This document shows positions 52,954 through 61,992 of a DNA stretch of 64,000 nt, piece by piece. The translations under genes were made by a program, and so were the position numbers. Origin of the DNA: a bacterium (GTDB lineage: Bacteria; Margulisbacteria; Marinamargulisbacteria; UBA817; JABISL01); contig JABISL010000005.1 of the NCBI GenBank assembly GCA_018700055.1, positions 78,707 through 142,706 of the forward strand, read 5' to 3'. Positions within the stretch are counted from its first letter, which is position 1. Each line of letters opens with the position of its first letter. Under the pieces are notes generated by a model, which was not told where the DNA came from, did not search any database, and saw only the letters and a program-made list of their open reading frames with translations.

Positions 52954-52959
52954 ATTATA
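52954..52959 (-). promoter_or_regulatory. -10 element of plsC
   Basis: TATAAT on the minus strand, 7 nt from the ATG; back to back with the promoter of the pseudouridine synthase gene. Confidence 0.5.
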
Positions 52960-52976
52960 CAGGAAGGTCCCCATGC

Positions 52977-52982
52977 TAAACT
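52977..52982 (+). promoter_or_regulatory. -10 element of the pseudouridine synthase gene
   Basis: TAAACT, then ACCGAA, then ATG. Its -35 region would overlap the plsC -10. Confidence 0.4.
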
Positions 52983-52988
52983 ACCGAA

Positions 52989-53666
52989 ATGAGAATCAAC
53001 AAATACATCGCTCAAGAATTCGGCTGTTCTCGTAGAGAAGCTGACAAATGGATCGAAAAAGGCTGGGTCACTGTAAACGGAAATCCACCTGAACCCGGGC
53101 AACAAGTAGAATCCGACAGTGATACAGTCGCAGTCACAGACCTGGCAAAATCAACCCAAACTAACGCTATCGTAATTGCCTTCCACAAGCCTCGTGGAAT
53201 CGTCACCAATTGTCCCCAAGAAGACGAAAAAGAAATCACCGACTTACTACCTAAAAAATATAAGCATCTAAACTCGATTGGCCGCTTGGACAAGGACTCT
53301 GAAGGACTAATCCTACTAACCGATTCTGGTGCGGTTGCTAGACACTATCTCAATGCCGACATTCCACATGAACGGGTATATGAAGTTACAGTAGGGCGCC
53401 CTATCATGCCCGATCAACTCCGAGCCTTAGAAGATGGGCTTCCCATCCTCGGACAAATGACTCTCCCCCTTACAGTTGAAAAACTAAGCCCCAAACAAAT
53501 CCTCATGACCATGCGCGAAGGTAAAAACCGTCAGATTCGCCGTATGTTACTGAAGCTTGGCCTTAGAGTCACACGTCTTGTGAGACTCCAGTTCGATCAA
53601 ACAACACTAGATGGGCTTGCCGCAGGGGAATACCGTGACGAGCACAACATTCCCCCACGTCATTAA
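52989..53666 (+). CDS. RluB/RluE/RluF-type pseudouridine synthase
   Basis: This 225-residue protein has an S4 domain (MRINKYIAQEFGCSRREADKWIEKGWVTVNG) and the catalytic motif GRLDKDSEGLILLT with the Asp nucleophile, then GKNRQIRRM. It makes pseudouridine in 23S rRNA. The subfamily (RluB, E or F) is not determined from sequence alone. No Shine-Dalgarno. Confidence 0.92.
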   Translation: MRINKYIAQEFGCSRREADKWIEKGWVTVNGNPPEPGQQVESDSDTVAVTDLAKSTQTNAIVIAFHKPRGIVTNCPQEDEKEITDLLPKKYKHLNSIGRLDKDSEGLILLTDSGAVARHYLNADIPHERVYEVTVGRPIMPDQLRALEDGLPILGQMTLPLTVEKLSPKQILMTMREGKNRQIRRMLLKLGLRVTRLVRLQFDQTTLDGLAAGEYRDEHNIPPRH

Positions 53667-53672
53667 TTCTAA

Positions 53673-55226
53673 TTAATCCGTAGACCATCCAGAGCTAGAG
53701 CTTTCGTCAGGCTCCATTGGGGCCGGTGGCGGTGCATCTTGTGGCTCGGTATCAAACGCAGATCCGTTAGAGCTCGAACCTGAATCAGTATCAATTACCT
53801 CATGATCACCCGCACCTTCACCACTTCTTGAAGGTACTTGAGCTTGAGCATCTAGCTGTCTCTGAGCAACAAGGTCATCAATTCGAGCAAGGTCATCCCA
53901 AAAAGGCTTGGTATCCGCCGCTGTAACCATTGGTTGATCAAACACGTATTTCACCGGTGCCGACGCACCTTGTTTTCGATCAAGTGCAGGCATCATTACA
54001 GGCACAGTATTGGCCCAAGAGGGGTAAGTCATATAAGGCTTCAGTTCAACAAAAAATGAGTCTGGAACATCCGGTTTCGCCGTTGCCCTTATTGAGGAAA
54101 TATCCATTCCGTCCATCTGAGACAACATAATCAAGTTATTTAAATGAAACTCCATTAACGACTTACTATGATCTATATTAATCGCATTCTCAGATACTGA
54201 AGTCAGCTTATTCGTAACATTTTGAACAAGCGCCTTCTGAACCTCCGCCTTAGAAACCCGTTTAGGAACCGGCTTCTGAATACTACTGATAAATTGGTCT
54301 AACGCATCAAAAAAGTAATCTTTAGCCGCTTTGTCTGAGCCTATGTTTCCAACCGTTTGAATAATATACGCTTGTAATTCTAACTTCTTAAATGAATTAA
54401 CAAACTTTTGAAACCGTTTCATACCAGCCACATCACCATTAAAGCTAGCTCGACTAGTTTTATTATAAAATTCACCAACAACGGCTTGAGGGTTCGAATT
54501 GGACTGTCCCTCCATCATATCATCTACAGCCACGGAAAACTCTTCTATAGACCCTTCCGATTTGGGATTAGTTATCGTATAAATAGCAAAATCTATCACG
54601 GGTTTAAATGCTTCCAATCGACTTGGAGGAGCCAGTTTCCCTGAAACACTTTCAGCACTTGATGACGAACCTATTCTATCAGATATGTCAGATTGAACCG
54701 CTTTTGGAGTTGGTCTATGCAACCCTATCGCTACTCGTTTATTAGAATCCGCATTACTTGGAGACTCTCTTTTCAAAGGCTTTTCGGCTACTATTGAAAG
54801 CGTTTGTGCCGACTCTCTTCCAGGCACAGGAGCAGGCGTTACTACATCTACAGCACCTCGGGACTGAATCCCTTCCACAACAGTATTCGGAGTTGGTACA
54901 AGTGCCACCGCGCAAGAATTACCTCCCGCAGTACATGGCGCAACTTGAACCGCAGTTAAGTTAGCATTATCACTTGCGCCAACAACTGCAGGAGTGTCTC
55001 TCGACACAGAAAGGTTGTTGAGTCCCACCATCATTTTTTGATAAACAAGTGTATCTCCAATATCAGGCAATTCAGACGATAGACCAATCGCACGCATTTC
55101 TTGATCTAACCCTGGAGTGGCACTTGGCTCAGGTCTAGAGTCCGGTTGCCCATTTCCCACTACCGGCGGTGCCGATTGTCTTCCATCTAATATTGTCGTA
55201 TTTAAAGTAATTTGTGGTCCTATCAT
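53673..55226 (-). CDS. Unknown large protein with Ser/Pro-rich ends, effector-like
   Basis: This 517-residue protein starts at an ATG (55226) with AAGGAG 7 nt upstream; the longer frame of 11 more codons lacks support. Residues about 1-200 are Ser/Pro/Val/Gly-rich and disordered. The middle (about 205-380) is helical. The C-terminus is acidic and Ser-rich (DTDSGSSSNGS, PDESSSSGWSTD). No signal peptide or membrane helix. I recognise no family. It resembles the low-complexity unknown proteins at the left edge and may be a secreted effector, but nothing proves it. Confidence 0.75.
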   Translation of the reverse strand: MIGPQITLNTTILDGRQSAPPVVGNGQPDSRPEPSATPGLDQEMRAIGLSSELPDIGDTLVYQKMMVGLNNLSVSRDTPAVVGASDNANLTAVQVAPCTAGGNSCAVALVPTPNTVVEGIQSRGAVDVVTPAPVPGRESAQTLSIVAEKPLKRESPSNADSNKRVAIGLHRPTPKAVQSDISDRIGSSSSAESVSGKLAPPSRLEAFKPVIDFAIYTITNPKSEGSIEEFSVAVDDMMEGQSNSNPQAVVGEFYNKTSRASFNGDVAGMKRFQKFVNSFKKLELQAYIIQTVGNIGSDKAAKDYFFDALDQFISSIQKPVPKRVSKAEVQKALVQNVTNKLTSVSENAINIDHSKSLMEFHLNNLIMLSQMDGMDISSIRATAKPDVPDSFFVELKPYMTYPSWANTVPVMMPALDRKQGASAPVKYVFDQPMVTAADTKPFWDDLARIDDLVAQRQLDAQAQVPSRSGEGAGDHEVIDTDSGSSSNGSAFDTEPQDAPPPAPMEPDESSSSGWSTD

Positions 55227-55323
55227 CAGTTGCTCCTTATAGTCCCCCCAGGACTGCAATTCGTATTACTACTTATCGTTCTTTATTTTCATCAAATTTC
55301 ATTTAATTTTTTAAGTAAGAAAC

Positions 55324-55352
55324 TTGGCGTTGGGATACACCTCATTTATACT
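55324..55352 (+). promoter_or_regulatory. Promoter of the phosphohexomutase gene, leaderless spacing
   Basis: TTGGCG, 17-nt spacer, TATACT, then 6 nt to ATG. Both hexamers are good, so the leaderless inference is strong here. Confidence 0.7.
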
Positions 55353-55358
55353 ATTCAC

Positions 55359-56720
55359 ATGGCAACCCCACTAATCATGACGGCTTCTGGAATTCGAGGC
55401 ATTGTAGGCGACAACTTGGACCCTGCACTTGCCGTTACTGTGGCTAAGGCATTCGCTTATTATCTAAGCAGTATCAACGAAACAGGCCCTATTATCGTGG
55501 GTGGCGATACACGCACCTCTCATGACCTCTATAAAAATGCCGTAACCTCAGGATTAAACGCCTCTGGATACGATGCCATAGATATCGGCATGTGCCCTAC
55601 CCCAACTGGACAGCAAATGATCCGTCACCATAATGCATCCGGTGCAATTATCGTCACGGCGTCTCACAACCCAGCTGAATACAACGGCCTCAAAATCATG
55701 AACGCCTCTGGTTCTTTTCTAAATCCTCAAGAATTCGAAGCCTTCAAGGCTGTCTATGACGCAAAAGAAGAGTCTCTCGTGCCTTGGGATCGCATCGGAA
55801 AGGTCATCGTAGATGATCAAGCGATTCATAAGCATGTCGACAAGATCCTGGCTGAACTGGACACATCCGCATTAAGAAAAAAACCGCTTCGAATCCTAGT
55901 TGATGTAAATCATGGCGCCGGGGCAGTAGCCAATCCGATATTATTTAAAAAACTAGGCATCGACGCTGACATTATGTACCCCGAACCAAACGGTCAGTTC
56001 TTTCATACCCCCGAGCCCACCAAAGAAAATCTAAGTGCATTGATGAAAAAAATGAAATCCGGCAACTATGACATCGGGTTTGCTCAAGATCCCGACGCCG
56101 ATCGCCTAGTTATTATTGATGAAAACGGCCACTTTATAGGCGAAGACTATTCATTAGCCCTTTGCGTAGAATACATACTCAAACGTCACAGTAACGACAC
56201 TGACAAAAACGTAGTCGTTAATCTCTCTACTTCCTTGGTCATTGAAGCCGTAGCAGCTAATTACCAAGCCAGCACTCACTACACCAAAATCGGCGAAACC
56301 AACGTCACCCAAGGTATCAGAGAACGAAACGCTACTGTAGGTGGAGAAGGCAATGGCGGAATTATCTACCCTAAGATCGGATGGGGACGCGATAGCCTTG
56401 CAGGTATTGTCATGGCACTCAACTATCTAGCCGAAAGCGGAAAGACTGTTTCGGAGATCGTTAAAGAGTACCCCAAATTCACAATGATCAAAGACAAAAA
56501 AACGGTATCGTCTCGAGATGATGTGCTTCCACTCCTAGACAAAATCGAATCGTATTTCAGTAACTCACCTCTAGATAAACAAGATGGAATCAAAGTATCA
56601 CTCACTGATTCATGGATTCAAGTTCGCCCCTCCAACACAGAACCTATTGTTCGTATATTTGTAGAAGCGCCCACACCAGAAGAAGCTGAAAAGTTGATGT
56701 CCACCGTTCAATCTCTATGA
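55359..56720 (+). CDS. Phosphoglucomutase/phosphomannomutase family (GlmM/ManB type)
   Basis: This 453-residue enzyme has the phosphoserine loop ASHNPAEYNGLKIMN (TASHNP), the metal loop DPDADRLVI, and the sugar loop GGEGNGGIIYP. The C-terminal SNTEPIVRI binds phosphate. The ATG at 55359 is supported by the promoter and the family's start (SGIRGIVG...). Whether it acts on glucosamine, mannose or glucose phosphate is unclear. It overlaps the next gene by 4 nt, an operon for nucleotide-sugar or envelope use. Confidence 0.92.
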   Translation: MATPLIMTASGIRGIVGDNLDPALAVTVAKAFAYYLSSINETGPIIVGGDTRTSHDLYKNAVTSGLNASGYDAIDIGMCPTPTGQQMIRHHNASGAIIVTASHNPAEYNGLKIMNASGSFLNPQEFEAFKAVYDAKEESLVPWDRIGKVIVDDQAIHKHVDKILAELDTSALRKKPLRILVDVNHGAGAVANPILFKKLGIDADIMYPEPNGQFFHTPEPTKENLSALMKKMKSGNYDIGFAQDPDADRLVIIDENGHFIGEDYSLALCVEYILKRHSNDTDKNVVVNLSTSLVIEAVAANYQASTHYTKIGETNVTQGIRERNATVGGEGNGGIIYPKIGWGRDSLAGIVMALNYLAESGKTVSEIVKEYPKFTMIKDKKTVSSRDDVLPLLDKIESYFSNSPLDKQDGIKVSLTDSWIQVRPSNTEPIVRIFVEAPTPEEAEKLMSTVQSL

Positions 56721-57577
56721 AGGTTATTCTAGTTGGAGCGTCAGGAATGTTGGGCGAGGATGTCCATGAAGCACTCACTCTCGTTGGTCACCAGGTCATT
56801 CCTTTTACATCCAAAACTATCGACATCACCCAACCCGACTCGATTCAATCCGCACTTGAAGCCCACTCAGACGCCGAGGTCCTAATCAACTCTGCCGCCT
56901 TCACTAAAGTCGACCAATGCGAAACTAAGCAAGATCTCGCAATGGCCGTAAATGGCGAAGGACCAGGCCACATAGCTACGTTCTGCAACGCGAACAACAT
57001 TCATATGATTCATTACTCCACGGACTACGTATTTGATGGAACCAAGAATGGGCCATACACAGAAACGGATACACCCAACCCGGTTAGTATTTACGGCCAA
57101 TCCAAACTAGCTGGGGAACTAACCATCCAAAAAAACTGTCCTGACCACACTATCTTCCGTGTTCAATGGTTATATGGACATAATGGACACCACTTCATCA
57201 AAACAGTGGTTACCTTAGCGGAGTCCAGAGACACACTCCGTATTGTATCCGACCAAACCGGCACCCCAACATGGACCGGTGACATCGCTAAAATGACCGT
57301 CAATTGGATTGATCGCCCACTCTATGACTTAGGAAAACCCGATCCCGGCATCTATCATTATCGACCAGAAGGGGTCACGACTTGGGCAAACTATACCCGT
57401 CAGATATTCCAAGTCACCAACCGCCCCACCCAAGTTCAAGACATTCGCACTGAAGACTACCCTCTTCCTGCCAAACGCCCCTCAAATGGGCAACTCAATA
57501 CCGACAAAATCAAAGCACTCGGCATCACGCCTCCAGACTGGAAAATATCTCTAGAAACATACCTCAAGAGTCACTAA
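56717..57577 (+). CDS. rfbD: dTDP-4-dehydrorhamnose reductase RfbD/RmlD
   Basis: This 286-residue SDR has GASGMLGEDV at the N-terminus, the STDYVFDG motif, YGQSKLAGE with catalytic Tyr/Lys. It makes dTDP-L-rhamnose. rfbA-C are not in the window. The 3' end overlaps the convergent unknown gene by 14 nt. Confidence 0.9.
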   Translation: MKVILVGASGMLGEDVHEALTLVGHQVIPFTSKTIDITQPDSIQSALEAHSDAEVLINSAAFTKVDQCETKQDLAMAVNGEGPGHIATFCNANNIHMIHYSTDYVFDGTKNGPYTETDTPNPVSIYGQSKLAGELTIQKNCPDHTIFRVQWLYGHNGHHFIKTVVTLAESRDTLRIVSDQTGTPTWTGDIAKMTVNWIDRPLYDLGKPDPGIYHYRPEGVTTWANYTRQIFQVTNRPTQVQDIRTEDYPLPAKRPSNGQLNTDKIKALGITPPDWKISLETYLKSH

Positions 57578-59879
57578 ACGTTACCCCAGTTTTTGATTCT
57601 TCATCTAAAACAGCATCAATTATGGACAAAAGTGTCCCCTTCCCGGCATGTCCATTACTTGGAACTGGGACCTTCGTCCCTGTATTAGGAGATAGATAAC
57701 ATGGGTGATTCGTAGAACCTCTTCTAGCCTGCTTAACAAAGCCTTTTTCTCTCAAAAGCTTGTCCAGCCCGCCCATTTTATGAACACCAATTGACTTAGC
57801 ACCTGTCCAGCTCAAGTTCGAAGGGACGCCAACGTCTGTGGTCATTTGAGCAAGACCTTCATGACCTATTAAAATCTCATCCCCACTATCTACTCGACAT
57901 CCCCAGACACTAAGTGAGGCTGACAACTCATCAGATAAAGAGAGGTATTCATAAGGAAACACGCCCTCTTCATTGGGAGTATCCACGTTCCAACCTTGAA
58001 GGTATCCAATCGCATAAACGTCCACATTCCCATTCTTTGCCGCGTAGTGCATCACTGTAGACTCATCCAAATCATCAACCATATAAAACGGCTTAAGAAA
58101 TGATAAATAGTCTTCAACTGTACCAAATCGCTTAACCCCTAAGTCCCAATTAAAAATCAACACACTTAAAATATCAGCGCATGACTTTATAACAGAGGAC
58201 GACCAATCAATTAAATCATCAGAAAAAGAACCACTCTGCATTAACTGAGACAACTCCGGCCCAATACTTACACCTGATTTCTCTTCATAACTAAGATCTA
58301 AAACAGTCGAATCACATTTTTCAAACCAATCCAGATATTGAGTAAAAGATTGTTCCGTTAAGGGGTCTTTAACCCTATAACTCAAATACGTCGCCTTTAA
58401 CTGAACTCGAATGCCAGTCTCAATAGGACTCGCCTCAGAAAAATCCAACAATATATTAAGATCCCCATTAGTAGTCACAAAAAACTGGTAATCTACATAA
58501 GCTCTCAATAATTCACCATTTAGCAATAATGAATTCATTCTCAAAATAAAAAGGGTCTCATCCGTGGGATAATGCGCAACAAGCTTTGCCAAACAATCCC
58601 GTACGGGAGAGGTCTTAAGAAAATTTTTATCAAACGATTGAAACAAATGATGGGTAGCATATAAAGGGATATTCGATCTACCAACACCTTCCAACTCTGA
58701 GAGCCCTTCAAGAAATGCTATGTGTGCCTCAAAAGAAGCGTCATCAGACTTAGAACTTAACAACATCATCAAAGAATAATCTTGACTATCCAGTCCATAT
58801 TTTGACTGTTGTATCGGTAACAATTTTTCAGCAAACTGGGACTTTTCCAAATCATCAGAAAATTTATGGAGAATTAACCGAAAGGCGGAAAACACATTCT
58901 TAATCCCCGCCGGAACATCGGCCCCCTCTGAATATAACTCATCAAAAAAAGACTGTATTTTTTCTAATGGCGCAATGGTCTCATCCTTAAAAAACTCTTG
59001 AATCATCACCTGTTTTACATTTTGAACAACTTCAGTATTTCGACGAAACTCCGGATTAGAAAATACCTTTTCAACAAACAACTTAAGCCCCATATCTTTG
59101 GGCAACCCATAAACAAAAACCATATCCAGCAACTTCAATATATGATCATTAGACACCCACAAATCTGAAAGCCCCAGCCATTCATCGAATGATCTCTCAG
59201 GTTGCTTCGCGACATGATGATGAGCGACACGAAACCCCAACAAATCATTAAAAGGGCGCATATTTATAGCCTTCGAAACAATATCATCCAATCCTTTATA
59301 TTTTTCAGACTCCTCACGAAAAAGGTTTAACGTCGGAAGATATGTCTTTTCCATTGTCTTAAAAGAATCACACATGGCCTTCTCACCAAACGCAGCTGAT
59401 AATATCACTCCAACTACCAACTTAATGAAAACTGCACGATTAACAATTCTTGGGTTATTTTTAGGAGAACTATAAGGAACACTTGTTAACGCTTCACGAA
59501 CAACCGTATCCATACCCAAAAGTAGCCCCATTTGTACGGAGGGCAACCAAACTCGCTCGAATTGAACCCATGCTTCCTTAGATTGAACTTCTTCTATCGA
59601 GAGCGACTTTTCTACAGAACGCTTACGTTCCTCATTGAACTGAGTCAAATTCAACAATAAGTGGTCTAATGACCCCTTAACATAAGACCCAGACTTAATA
59701 ATATTGCCCAATATCCTCAAGTCTTTCGGAAGGATTAAAGCACTCTCATTAAGCCCCACCCATTTAACCAATAATTGTTCGAGCTTAGTTCTAGACTGAA
59801 GTGATAGTCCCAAAGTGCTATCCAGCAAAGGAAATATATCATCTTTTTTTTCAAACGCAACAACCCGATTCATAGTCAA
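57564..59879 (-). CDS. Large unknown protein with ankyrin-like repeat and C-terminal HicA-like domain
   Basis: This is a 771-residue protein. Residues 1-600 are helical with no recognised domain; about 145-165 are hydrophobic. One ankyrin-like unit lies near 605-647 (STVMHYAAKNGNVDVYAIGY...). The last 70 residues (703-758) follow the HicA toxin pattern: LDKLLREKGFVKQARRGS, an RGSTNH loop (721-725, with His725), then KVPVPSNGHAGKGTLLSII. HicA is an mRNA interferase of about 60-80 residues with a GSHH loop; here one extra residue pair separates Gly-Ser and His. The TTG at 59879 has GGAG 7 nt upstream. No HicB-like antitoxin is nearby. The toxin role is inference. Confidence 0.75.
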   Translation of the reverse strand: MTMNRVVAFEKKDDIFPLLDSTLGLSLQSRTKLEQLLVKWVGLNESALILPKDLRILGNIIKSGSYVKGSLDHLLLNLTQFNEERKRSVEKSLSIEEVQSKEAWVQFERVWLPSVQMGLLLGMDTVVREALTSVPYSSPKNNPRIVNRAVFIKLVVGVILSAAFGEKAMCDSFKTMEKTYLPTLNLFREESEKYKGLDDIVSKAINMRPFNDLLGFRVAHHHVAKQPERSFDEWLGLSDLWVSNDHILKLLDMVFVYGLPKDMGLKLFVEKVFSNPEFRRNTEVVQNVKQVMIQEFFKDETIAPLEKIQSFFDELYSEGADVPAGIKNVFSAFRLILHKFSDDLEKSQFAEKLLPIQQSKYGLDSQDYSLMMLLSSKSDDASFEAHIAFLEGLSELEGVGRSNIPLYATHHLFQSFDKNFLKTSPVRDCLAKLVAHYPTDETLFILRMNSLLLNGELLRAYVDYQFFVTTNGDLNILLDFSEASPIETGIRVQLKATYLSYRVKDPLTEQSFTQYLDWFEKCDSTVLDLSYEEKSGVSIGPELSQLMQSGSFSDDLIDWSSSVIKSCADILSVLIFNWDLGVKRFGTVEDYLSFLKPFYMVDDLDESTVMHYAAKNGNVDVYAIGYLQGWNVDTPNEEGVFPYEYLSLSDELSASLSVWGCRVDSGDEILIGHEGLAQMTTDVGVPSNLSWTGAKSIGVHKMGGLDKLLREKGFVKQARRGSTNHPCYLSPNTGTKVPVPSNGHAGKGTLLSIIDAVLDEESKTGVTFSDS

Positions 59880-60006
59880 TGCAAATCTCCAAATAATTTA
59901 TGTGTAAGGGGCACATATACGATCCCAAAATTGATCATATAACTATTGGTCGTTACCAGACTACTATTTCAGTAAATTTTAATCAAATAAAAAGACACAA
60001 CTCAAG

Positions 60007-60035
60007 TTGGCAAAATCATAACCGTCCCCTATTAT
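60007..60035 (+). promoter_or_regulatory. Promoter of rpiB, leaderless spacing
   Basis: TTGGCA, 17-nt spacer, TATTAT, then 6 nt to ATG. Matches the arrangement at 55324-55352. Confidence 0.7.
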
Positions 60036-60041
60036 TAGATC

Positions 60042-60476
60042 ATGATAAAAATAGTACTTGGCTCTGACCACGGTGGACTAGAACTCAAACAAGCAATTAA
60101 GACGCATTTAGAGACACGTAACTGTGAATCTATTACAGATCTTGGCACCTATACTACAGACTCCGTAGACTACCCCGACTTCGCTGAAAAAGTCTGTACA
60201 TCTATTCTGAATCAAGATGCCGATTTAGGAATACTTGTTTGCGGAACGGGTATTGGCATCAGCATCAAAGCCAATCGCTACAAGGGCATCCGCGCAGCAC
60301 TCGTTCATGACACGTTCACGGCTCAAATGTGCAAAGAACACAACAATGCCAATGTTCTCTGCCTAGGCGGTCGTACTACAGATACAGACACCGCACTCAC
60401 GCTAATCGACACTTGGCTCGACGCAACCTTTGAAGGCGGCCGTCACCAAAATCGACTCGATAAACTAGACGCGTAG
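60042..60476 (+). CDS. rpiB: Ribose-5-phosphate isomerase B
   Basis: This 144-residue enzyme has GSDHGGLELK, DYPDFAEKV, CGTGIGISIKANRYKGIRA with the catalytic Cys and HNNANVLCLGGR. It interconverts ribose-5-P and ribulose-5-P. It lies alone between two minus-strand unknown genes. Confidence 0.95.
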   Translation: MIKIVLGSDHGGLELKQAIKTHLETRNCESITDLGTYTTDSVDYPDFAEKVCTSILNQDADLGILVCGTGIGISIKANRYKGIRAALVHDTFTAQMCKEHNNANVLCLGGRTTDTDTALTLIDTWLDATFEGGRHQNRLDKLDA

Positions 60477-60526
60477 CAATCTCTAGATAAGCGCGCCCAT
60501 CCCAGTTGAGTTAGATAACTATCTGC

Positions 60527-61810
60527 CTATCTAGCCGTAGGTGCAAAAAGGTCATTGGCTTGTTCAGTCGTCGGCGTAAGAGAACGTTTACGAGCATTAT
60601 CATTACCAGAACCAGCGGTTTCGTCTGAGGCACGTCCCGCAGGGAAGTCATCACTAACAAGAGACAAGTTCAAGGATGCAAGACCCTCAATCGTACCATC
60701 AACAGAAATAGAGACTTCGGGAGAAGAATCAACATCCTCATCGTCCGAAGACAAGAAAGGAATAAACAGCAACTGACCAAAAACACCTTTAACATAAACA
60801 CCGCCATCAGGGGCAGCAAAAACATGGGTCTCAAACGCTTCATCCAGAACATCATCATTGTTCTCAACAGAAGATTCGTCTCGCCGCAAAAAATCTATCG
60901 GTCTCGAACCAAATTCATTTCTTACGCTTTGATTAGCACCAGACTCTACAAGAAAGGAAATAATTTCATCGGCAACCTTCCGTTTATAGGCAAAGTGTAG
61001 TGGCGTATTTTTTAATATATCAACAGCATCCACATCGGCACCGTACTCAACAAGTTTTTTTAGAACCCCCACCGAAACGCCCACCTGAACAACAGATAAA
61101 AGAATAGTATCATCAAGCAACTTCTTATCGAGACCCAACGCATTCTCAATAAAAACAGCTAATACCTCATCCGAAACGTTGTGCTTAATCCCTATCGAAA
61201 CCAAATCATTAGGGCTACACCTCTCTATAAATGCATTTCTTTCAAGTAATGCAATAACAAGTTCTACTGATAACCTTTTTGATATCACTACTTCCAAAGG
61301 AAAACGTCCATTTCTATCTGGCACATTTACTAGCGCATTCGCCTTAACAATGGCAATCGCAACATCTTCCCGATTATAATCCATTGCGATCAAAAGCAAA
61401 GGCGTCCCAAATCGATCCTTCAAATTAACCACATCGCTTTTACTTAACATTTTTGCAATTACTGTCAAAGACACCCCAGCCTTGACTGCCTTTACAACCA
61501 AAGAGTCCCCAGCCAACGTAGAAGTACCAACGTCTGCCCCTTGATCCAATAATGCTACTAATACTAAGTCTGGCATATTCGAGTCAATCGCCATCCCCAA
61601 AACCGTCGCCCCATTACTTAATGACGCATTTACAAGAATCCCTTCCTTAAGAAGCTTATCCACCTGCTCATACCAATAAGCCCCACGCGCAGAGTCAGGA
61701 ACCTTAAACCGTTTCAATAACTCATTGGTCCTAAGTTTATCCGTACTAATCGCCAAGCTTGAAGAAGGCTCACCCGGAACAAATCTATGTAATTTATCTA
61801 AAGTAAGCAT
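60527..61810 (-). CDS. Ankyrin-repeat protein with acidic/Ser-rich tail
   Basis: This 427-residue protein has about seven degenerate ankyrin repeats over residues 60-310 (best: NTPLHFAYKRKVADEIISFLVESGANQSVRN). The C-terminal 110 residues are low-complexity, with Asp/Ser/Glu and a final NDNARKRSLTPTTEQ. AAGGAGG precedes the ATG. Ankyrin proteins bind proteins and are common in host-associated or predatory bacteria. No signal peptide. It stands between citrate synthase and rpiB. Confidence 0.85.
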   Translation of the reverse strand: MLTLDKLHRFVPGEPSSSLAISTDKLRTNELLKRFKVPDSARGAYWYEQVDKLLKEGILVNASLSNGATVLGMAIDSNMPDLVLVALLDQGADVGTSTLAGDSLVVKAVKAGVSLTVIAKMLSKSDVVNLKDRFGTPLLLIAMDYNREDVAIAIVKANALVNVPDRNGRFPLEVVISKRLSVELVIALLERNAFIERCSPNDLVSIGIKHNVSDEVLAVFIENALGLDKKLLDDTILLSVVQVGVSVGVLKKLVEYGADVDAVDILKNTPLHFAYKRKVADEIISFLVESGANQSVRNEFGSRPIDFLRRDESSVENNDDVLDEAFETHVFAAPDGGVYVKGVFGQLLFIPFLSSDDEDVDSSPEVSISVDGTIEGLASLNLSLVSDDFPAGRASDETAGSGNDNARKRSLTPTTEQANDLFAPTAR

Positions 61811-61992
61811 AGATCCTCCTTAACCAAATAAATAATTTGATTAAATTTTACAATATCTATAAAAATCTATATAGACTAAGGGAATTTTTTAAAGATCAAG
61901 GCATCTTTTGGCTTTTCACCCGGAGGTCTGTTTACTACAGCCCGAGGACGGAAAAGACAAAAGTAACGCTGATATTCAAAAAATTCGCCAGT

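Noticed and set aside
52947..53105. N-terminal extension of plsC
   Set aside because: The extra 53 residues are antisense to the pseudouridine synthase gene and would remove the leaderless promoter.
60477..60535. Long inverted repeat CTAGATA...TATCTAG after rpiB
   Set aside because: Arms are short and AT-rich with a 40-nt loop; no T-run and no sign of conservation.
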